From contig JAYEIA010000014.1 of assembly GCA_034659855.1 (NCBI GenBank), positions 1 through 18,185 on the forward strand: a DNA stretch of 18,185 nt. The letters run 5' to 3'. How positions within the stretch are numbered: the first letter of the stretch is position 1; each line of letters starts with the position of its first letter. The notes under the pieces were generated by a model, which worked only from the letters and a program-made list of their open reading frames with translations, was not told where the DNA came from and made no database searches. This stretch comes from JAYEIA01 sp034659855. GTDB lineage: Bacteria > Bacteroidota > Bacteroidia > Bacteroidales > JAADGE01. Position numbers and translations under genes: made by a program. Shown one piece after another: positions 13,725-18,185 of the stretch.

Positions 13725-15824
13725 ATGAAACAAACTTTATTAATAGCATTACTTATAGCCAATGCAGTAACTTTTGCCCAAACCACTCAAAAAGGTTGGG
13801 TTACAAAGCTAAACAGCGGAAAAAAAGCCGTTGCCGGCGTACAAGTTATTTTTTACGGAGCACCTCCAACCGACACTGACGGGGAAGGCAATTTTAATTT
13901 AAAATTCAAAACCAAAAAACCCGGTGATTTAATTGTTTACGATAAAATTTACAAAAAAGCTTACGAAATTGTAAACGAAAAAGAATTGCGAACCGCCAAA
14001 CTATCCAACTATAAGTTAAAAATAGTTTTGGCCGCAGCCGGAACCGTGGCTCAACTAAAAGCCGAATACTACGACATTTCAATTGCCGCCCTTACAGCTG
14101 GACACGACCGCCAAATAAATAAACTAAAAAAGCAATTGGGCGAAAGTAAAATAAACGAAGAGAAATTTGTAGGCGAGCAACGCCGCTTACAAGAAGAACT
14201 TGAAAACGCTAAAAAACACGCCGATGAATTAGCCGAACAATTTGCCCGCACCAATTTTGATGATGTAGGCGAACTTTACAAACGCGCCTTTGAGCAGTTT
14301 AAATTAGGCGAAATACAAAAAGCCATTGACATACTCAACGAAAAAGACCTGATAGCCGAAGCCCAAAAAGTAATTACAGACAAACAAACCATTGACAGCC
14401 TGAAAAATGAACTCGCTTTACGCGAAGAAGAAAACCTACTGCGCCGCGATACCCTGATGCGCACACTGAAACTAAAAGCCGAACTTTACAGCCTGCAATT
14501 TGAGTACCAACAAGCCGATACTGTTTACCACCAACTTTGGCTGTTGGATACAACAAATATTGAAAACACAAGCGATTATGCCGATTTTTTACGCGAACGC
14601 AAACAATACGACAAAGCTATTTTGTTTTACAACAAACTACTGAAAATGGATATTGAAGATTGGCTAAAAGCGTATGCTTATGGTAATTCTGGTGTAATTT
14701 ACATGGAAACCGGAAAATTCGATGAAGCCCTTTCTGCATATAAAAAGAATAATGAAATATACGAAAAACTACATAATTCAGAAAAAAGCAATACTTTTTA
14801 TACCAACAACTTGGCAATTTCTTATTCAAAACTCGGCGAAATTTATCAGTCGCTTGGTGAATTTGACAAAGCACTTGAATTTTATACGCTTAGGTCTAAA
14901 TTAGGCAAAGAACTCTACGAATCGAATCCCAAAAATGAAAGTTTAAAAAACGGATTGGCAATTTCTTATGAAAAACTCGGCTCAATTTATCAGTCGCTTG
15001 GTGAATTTGACAAAGCACTTGAATTTTATACGCTTATGTCTCATTTATTTGAAGAACTCTACGAATCGAATCCCAAAAATGAAAGTTTAAAAAACGGATT
15101 GGCAATTTCTTATTCAAAACTCGGCTCAATTTATCAGTCGCTTGGTGAATTTGACAAAGCACTTGAATTTTATACGCTTAGGTCTAAATTAGGCAAAGAA
15201 CTCTACGAATCGAATCCCAAAAACATCAACATTTATTACGGATTAGGCGTATCGTATGATAAATTAGCTCGCTTATATAAGCAAACAGGAGATAAAGAAA
15301 ATGCAATAAAATATTTTAAACTATCAATGCAGGTTGATGAAAACATGTATAAACAAACCGGCTTAGAGAAATACAAGAAGTGGGCAAATTCAAGCAAAAA
15401 TATTATTGAAGAATTATCAAAAACCAATGCAGACAGAATAAATGAATTAAAAGAACAGATAAATCAACTCATAAAAGAAAAACAAACCGCAAAAATTAAA
15501 ACAACTATAAGTTTTGCTTACGGTAATTTATCGTGGTATTATTTATTTGAAAAGCAATTTGCAGAAGCAGAAACATCAGCCCGCAAGGCATTGGAATACG
15601 ATAAAACACAGGAGTGGGTAAAAACCAACCTTGCTCATGCGTTATTGTTTCAGGGAAAAGACGAAGCGGCAGAGAAAATTTACAAAGAAATGAAAAATAA
15701 ACCATATACGGCAAGCGAAGAGTACAGCACTTTTGGAGAGGTTTTTCATTCCGATTTACAAGAGCTTGAAGAAGCCGGCATAACCCACAAAGACGTAAAA
15801 AAAATACGGAAACTGTTGGAATAA
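13725..15824 (+). CDS. Exported TPR repeat protein with N-terminal carboxypeptidase regulatory-like domain
   Basis: 699 residues. Signal peptide MKQTLLIALLIANAVTFA, with cleavage probably after AQ or FA. Residues of about 22-100 are a carboxypeptidase regulatory-like beta domain (KAVAGVQVIFYGAPPTDTDG). Residues of about 125-175 form a charged coiled coil (INKLKKQLGESKINEEKFVG onward). TPR-type helices follow from about 180 to 665. Within residues 363-500 three 48-residue units are almost identical (core YQSLGEFDKALEFYTL, then ELYESNPKN). A second coiled coil lies at about 560-590 (RINELKEQINQLIKEKQ). It has no catalytic motif, so binding or scaffolding in the periplasm is likely. TPR arrays of this wording are common on NLR-like and other conflict proteins of Bacteroidota and Cyanobacteria; this one being exported is unusual. 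It is co-transcribed with the membrane protein upstream, which carries a similar beta domain. Confidence 0.8.
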   Translation: MKQTLLIALLIANAVTFAQTTQKGWVTKLNSGKKAVAGVQVIFYGAPPTDTDGEGNFNLKFKTKKPGDLIVYDKIYKKAYEIVNEKELRTAKLSNYKLKIVLAAAGTVAQLKAEYYDISIAALTAGHDRQINKLKKQLGESKINEEKFVGEQRRLQEELENAKKHADELAEQFARTNFDDVGELYKRAFEQFKLGEIQKAIDILNEKDLIAEAQKVITDKQTIDSLKNELALREEENLLRRDTLMRTLKLKAELYSLQFEYQQADTVYHQLWLLDTTNIENTSDYADFLRERKQYDKAILFYNKLLKMDIEDWLKAYAYGNSGVIYMETGKFDEALSAYKKNNEIYEKLHNSEKSNTFYTNNLAISYSKLGEIYQSLGEFDKALEFYTLRSKLGKELYESNPKNESLKNGLAISYEKLGSIYQSLGEFDKALEFYTLMSHLFEELYESNPKNESLKNGLAISYSKLGSIYQSLGEFDKALEFYTLRSKLGKELYESNPKNINIYYGLGVSYDKLARLYKQTGDKENAIKYFKLSMQVDENMYKQTGLEKYKKWANSSKNIIEELSKTNADRINELKEQINQLIKEKQTAKIKTTISFAYGNLSWYYLFEKQFAEAETSARKALEYDKTQEWVKTNLAHALLFQGKDEAAEKIYKEMKNKPYTASEEYSTFGEVFHSDLQELEEAGITHKDVKKIRKLLE
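14811..15224 (+). repeat. Tandem 144-bp coding repeats inside the TPR gene
   Basis: Units start at 14811, 14955 and 15099 (exactly 144 bp = 48 codons apart); the third loses DNA-level identity at about 15224. Long stretches are identical at the nucleotide level, including synonymous sites. Units 1 and 3 share TLRSKLGKE while unit 2 has TLMSHLFEE, so the variation is confined to a few positions of one helix. Upstream and downstream TPRs of the same protein are far more diverged. Confidence 0.9.
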
Positions 15825-15885
15825 AAAAAGGACGAACGAATGTGCAGGTAAAACATAAATTTGTAACACAATAAATTTAAAAAAT

Positions 15886-16062
15886 ATGAAACGTATAAAA
15901 CTATTCATCGCATCATCTTCCGAACTGTAAGCCGATAGAGAACAGTTCGAGATTTTTATTTACCAAAAATGCAAAGCATGGTTCGCTAAAGGTATTTTCC
16001 TACATCTTGATATTTGGGAATCAATTAAAAAAACTTACCAATAGTGGTTTTATGGTGTTAAC
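15886..16062 (+). pseudogene. Broken start of a DUF4062-like (effector-type N-terminal domain) gene
   Basis: From the ATG at 15886 the frame reads MKRIKLFIASSSEL, then TAA (15928-15930), and the same frame continues ADREQFEIFIYQKCKAWFAK and GIFLHLDIWE up to TAG at 16042. This is the pattern of the N-terminal domain seen on many Bacteroidota proteins of the form 'IKLFIASSSELKEDREQFE..GIFLELVIWEDF', which I associate with DUF4062 / TIR-like folds ahead of NTPase or TPR modules. A Lys-to-stop change plus a short deletion after 'WE' and the insertion sequence at 16063 leave about 50 recognisable codons. A TAAATTTG promoter element lies at 15856-15863. It starts 61 bp after the TPR gene in the same direction. 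Family naming is from memory; the degradation itself is plain in the sequence. Confidence 0.65.
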
Positions 16063-16076
16063 CCAACTTGAAAATT
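16063..16076 (+). repeat. Left terminal inverted repeat of the IS
   Basis: CCAACTTGAAAATT, an exact inverted match to 18172-18185. The preceding bases ggtgttaac may include the target site. Confidence 0.85.
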
Positions 16077-16230
16077 TAGTCTCAATAATACAATTTGACT
16101 CAAAAATAAGGAAATGCTAAGTGGCAGATAATAAGCGATATGCAAATATTTAACATATTTTAACATACAGTTATTTGCCTAATAATCAAAGAGATGAGTT
16201 TTTCGGGGCTGAATTTTAGTCCCCCATAGA

Positions 16231-16262
16231 TTTGCACGGTAATTATAATGGTATTATATTTG
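16231..16262 (+). promoter_or_regulatory. Transposase promoter, apparently giving a leaderless mRNA
   Basis: TTTG (16231-16234), 20 bases, then TATATTTG (16255-16262). The -7 element ends only 4 bases before the ATG at 16267, so transcription should start at or next to the start codon. The -33 TTTG is itself the end of another exact -7 match, TAGATTTG (16227-16234). Confidence 0.65.
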
Positions 16263-16266
16263 CAGA

Positions 16267-18126
16267 ATGTTTTTGAAAAAAATAAATAAGAAGAATAAAA
16301 ATTCCGACAAGGAATATACCTATTACAGGTTGGTGCACAGTTACAAAACAGGGAACAAAATAAGACACCAAACAATAATGAGTCTCGGCTCATTATCAGG
16401 TGTTTCCAAAGAAAACCATAAAGCACTTGCCGACAGAATCGAAGAGATTATCTCCGGCAATTCTAATGAGTTATTTGCTGATAATCAGAGATATAAAGAT
16501 ATTGAGGAGCTTGCTCGGGAATTTGCAGATAAGATTATCAAAAACAAATTATTTACAACTAACAACAAAAAAAGCAAGATAGAGAAAGAGATACAGAGTA
16601 ACTATCAAGAAGTTGATTTAGAGAGCATTGAACAGATTGACAGTAAGGAAATCGGAGGAGAGCATCTTGTAAAGCAGTCTTTTGAAAAGCTCGGAATTGA
16701 CAAACTGTTATCAGAAACCGGAATGTCGGCAAATCAAATTAAAATAGCACAAACACTGCTGACAGCCAAGATGCTGCATCCGTCAAGCGAGTTAGAGACA
16801 GAGCGTTGGCTTTCGGAAAACTCAGCTGCCGCGGAACTCTTTGAAATCGATGAAAACATCAGCCGCTATAAGCTGTATAAAGCAGCCGAGCAGATGTATG
16901 AGAATAAGGAACTTATTGAAAATAAATTATATTCCAACATTCAAGATATTTTTTCGGGCAGAAGCAAAATTGTTATTTTTGATTTGACAAATATGTATTT
17001 TGAAGGTCAGATGCTCGGCAGCGAAAAAGCAAATTTCGGACGCTCAAAACAAAAGCAGAGCGGCAGCAAATTAATAGGCCTCGCCTTATCCATAGACAGT
17101 TTGGGCTTTGTGAGAAACAATAAATTTTACAAAGGAAATGTCAGCGAACCGGGAACATTTTCGACAATGATAGAGGACGTAAGCAAACAATTTCCAGCTG
17201 AGGATGAGGTTCCTGTCGTAGTAATGGATGCCGGAATAGCAACAGAAGAAAATTTGGAACTTCTGCGAAGCGACAAATATAAATATGATTACGTTTGTGT
17301 AAGTCGCATAACACCAAAGGCTTATGACAAACTTTCTGAAAATGCGGAAAGCATAACCGACAACAGGGGCAATAAAATAGAACTCACAAAAATAGATGTA
17401 AAAGACAAGCCTGATAATTTTTTGCACGTTAAAAGTGAACAAAAACAAAAGAAAGAAGAGTCTATTGATAAAAAACTGACAAAAAGATTAGAGCTTGAAT
17501 TACAGGAGATTAAGGACAAATTACCAAAACCCCGCACATTAAAAAAGATAGAGAAAGTTCACGAAAAGGTCGGAAAAATAAAAGCAAAACTGTCAAAAAT
17601 TGGTTGGCTGTATGACATAAAATACACCGAAGATAAGGAGAAAGGAATAATTACCGATATTACTTGGGAGAGAATAAAAGAAAGAGAACGTCCCAAAGGA
17701 GAATATTTCCTTCGATATACTAAAACGGCTGTAAAAGAGGGCGATATTTGGCAGATTTACAATCTGACAAGAGATGTTGAAGCAGTTTTCCGCACATTAA
17801 AAACAGACCTTGACATAAGACCTATATACCATCAAAAGGACGCATATATTGAACCGCATATATGGCTCGGAATATTAGCATATCAAGTCGTAAATTACAT
17901 AAGAAGAAGGCTCAAAGGAAATGATATAAATTACAGCTGGCAGACAATTACGGAAAAAATGCGAACAATGCAGTCATCAATAGTCAGCGTAAACAATAAG
18001 CAAAATGAAAAATTATATATAAAACTTTGCACAAGACCCACAAAAGACCAAAGAAACATTTTCGACAGTCTAAAATTTAAGCACAGACCTTTTGTAAGAA
18101 AAACAAAATTAGTCCCCCAAATGTAA
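16267..18126 (+). CDS. IS1634-family (DDE, IS4 superfamily) transposase
   Basis: 619 residues, intact. The N-terminal part (TYYRLVHSYKTGNKIRHQTI, then MSLGSL) is the usual opening of this family. The DDE catalytic residues are Asp239 in VIFDLTNMYFEG, Asp321 in VVVMDAGIATEENL and Glu505 in TRDVEAVFRTLKTDLDIRPI; the last includes the family Y-(6)-E arrangement (Tyr498). A charged insert rich in Lys and Glu (about 388-445) lies between the second Asp and the Glu, as is common in this group. It carries out cut-and-paste transposition using the 14-bp inverted repeats at 16063 and 18172. It has no frameshift, so it is probably active or recently so. The stop codon is at 18124-18126, 45 bp before the right repeat. 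Confidence 0.95.
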   Translation: MFLKKINKKNKNSDKEYTYYRLVHSYKTGNKIRHQTIMSLGSLSGVSKENHKALADRIEEIISGNSNELFADNQRYKDIEELAREFADKIIKNKLFTTNNKKSKIEKEIQSNYQEVDLESIEQIDSKEIGGEHLVKQSFEKLGIDKLLSETGMSANQIKIAQTLLTAKMLHPSSELETERWLSENSAAAELFEIDENISRYKLYKAAEQMYENKELIENKLYSNIQDIFSGRSKIVIFDLTNMYFEGQMLGSEKANFGRSKQKQSGSKLIGLALSIDSLGFVRNNKFYKGNVSEPGTFSTMIEDVSKQFPAEDEVPVVVMDAGIATEENLELLRSDKYKYDYVCVSRITPKAYDKLSENAESITDNRGNKIELTKIDVKDKPDNFLHVKSEQKQKKEESIDKKLTKRLELELQEIKDKLPKPRTLKKIEKVHEKVGKIKAKLSKIGWLYDIKYTEDKEKGIITDITWERIKERERPKGEYFLRYTKTAVKEGDIWQIYNLTRDVEAVFRTLKTDLDIRPIYHQKDAYIEPHIWLGILAYQVVNYIRRRLKGNDINYSWQTITEKMRTMQSSIVSVNNKQNEKLYIKLCTRPTKDQRNIFDSLKFKHRPFVRKTKLVPQM

Positions 18127-18171
18127 AAAACAAAAACGCTAATCACTCAAAATGAGACGTTTGTGAATGTC

Positions 18172-18185
18172 AATTTTCAAGTTGG
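18172..18185 (-). repeat. Right terminal inverted repeat of the IS
   Basis: AATTTTCAAGTTGG, the exact complement of 16063-16076. It ends on the last base of the window. Confidence 0.85.

Larger units (their letters stand above)
16063..18185 (+). mobile_element. IS1634/IS4-type insertion sequence, about 2.1 kb
   Basis: Bounded by a perfect 14-bp inverted repeat: CCAACTTGAAAATT at 16063-16076 and its complement AATTTTCAAGTTGG at 18172-18185, the last base of the window. It contains one intact transposase gene with its own promoter. The true right end may extend a few bases beyond the window (the left side reads aaCCCAACTTG), so the target duplication cannot be checked. The 190 bp between the left repeat and the transposase start hold the promoter and a GGGGCT/AGTCCCC hairpin (16205-16224), which may shield the transposase from outside transcription. 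The element has landed in, or next to, the remnant of the DUF4062-like gene. Confidence 0.88.

Noticed and set aside
18131..18160. TAATCACTCA near the IS right end is shared with the right arm of the fold-back element at 4900-4910, hinting that the fold-back derives from this IS
   Set aside because: The shared stretch is only 10 bases, it is not at the IS terminus, and the terminal sequences (CCAACTTG against TACCTAAA) are unrelated.

Overview
The window looks like a piece of an AT-rich Bacteroidota chromosome. The evidence is gene content (a large bacterial alpha-2-macroglobulin, a small outer-membrane beta-barrel protein), AT-rich intergenic DNA, and repeated matches to the Bacteroidota promoter form TTG-N19-TAnnTTTG (for example TTG-N19-TAGATTTG before rlmN and TTTG-N18-TATATTTG before rpsO). 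The order or genus cannot be told from what is here. The right edge falls on the terminal inverted repeat of an insertion sequence, so it may be an assembly break.

Bases 1-5593 are read on the minus strand. They hold the 5' two-thirds or so of an alpha-2-macroglobulin gene (cut by the left edge), rlmN, and a porin-like outer-membrane protein. Between the last two lie a canonical hairpin terminator and a 217-bp fold-back repeat. Bases 5594-11423 are read on the plus strand and are core genome: yebC, rpsO, pnp, an RluD-type pseudouridine synthase and a class IV aminotransferase. The last two are 6 bp apart and probably co-transcribed. Two direct copies of a 122-124-bp fold-back element, about 90% identical, flank pnp.

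Bases 11424-18185 are accessory. A class II Fic AMP-transferase gene with a C-terminal helix-turn-helix has four TTTGGATAT repeats at helical spacing in its promoter. It is followed by a two-gene unit: a single-pass inner-membrane protein with a short beta-type cytoplasmic N-terminus and periplasmic beta-sandwich domains, then an exported TPR protein carrying near-identical 48-residue repeats. Directly behind them is the broken start of a DUF4062-like gene (in-frame stop, then truncation), cut by a 2.1-kb IS1634/IS4-type insertion sequence with an intact transposase and its own promoter.

The most interesting reading of the accessory part, which is inference, is a membrane-spanning sensor. The exported repeat protein would contact the periplasmic domains of the membrane protein, whose cytoplasmic tip resembles N-terminal tags seen on bacterial NLR-like and other conflict proteins. 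The DUF4062-like gene behind them may have been the cytoplasmic partner and now appears inactivated.
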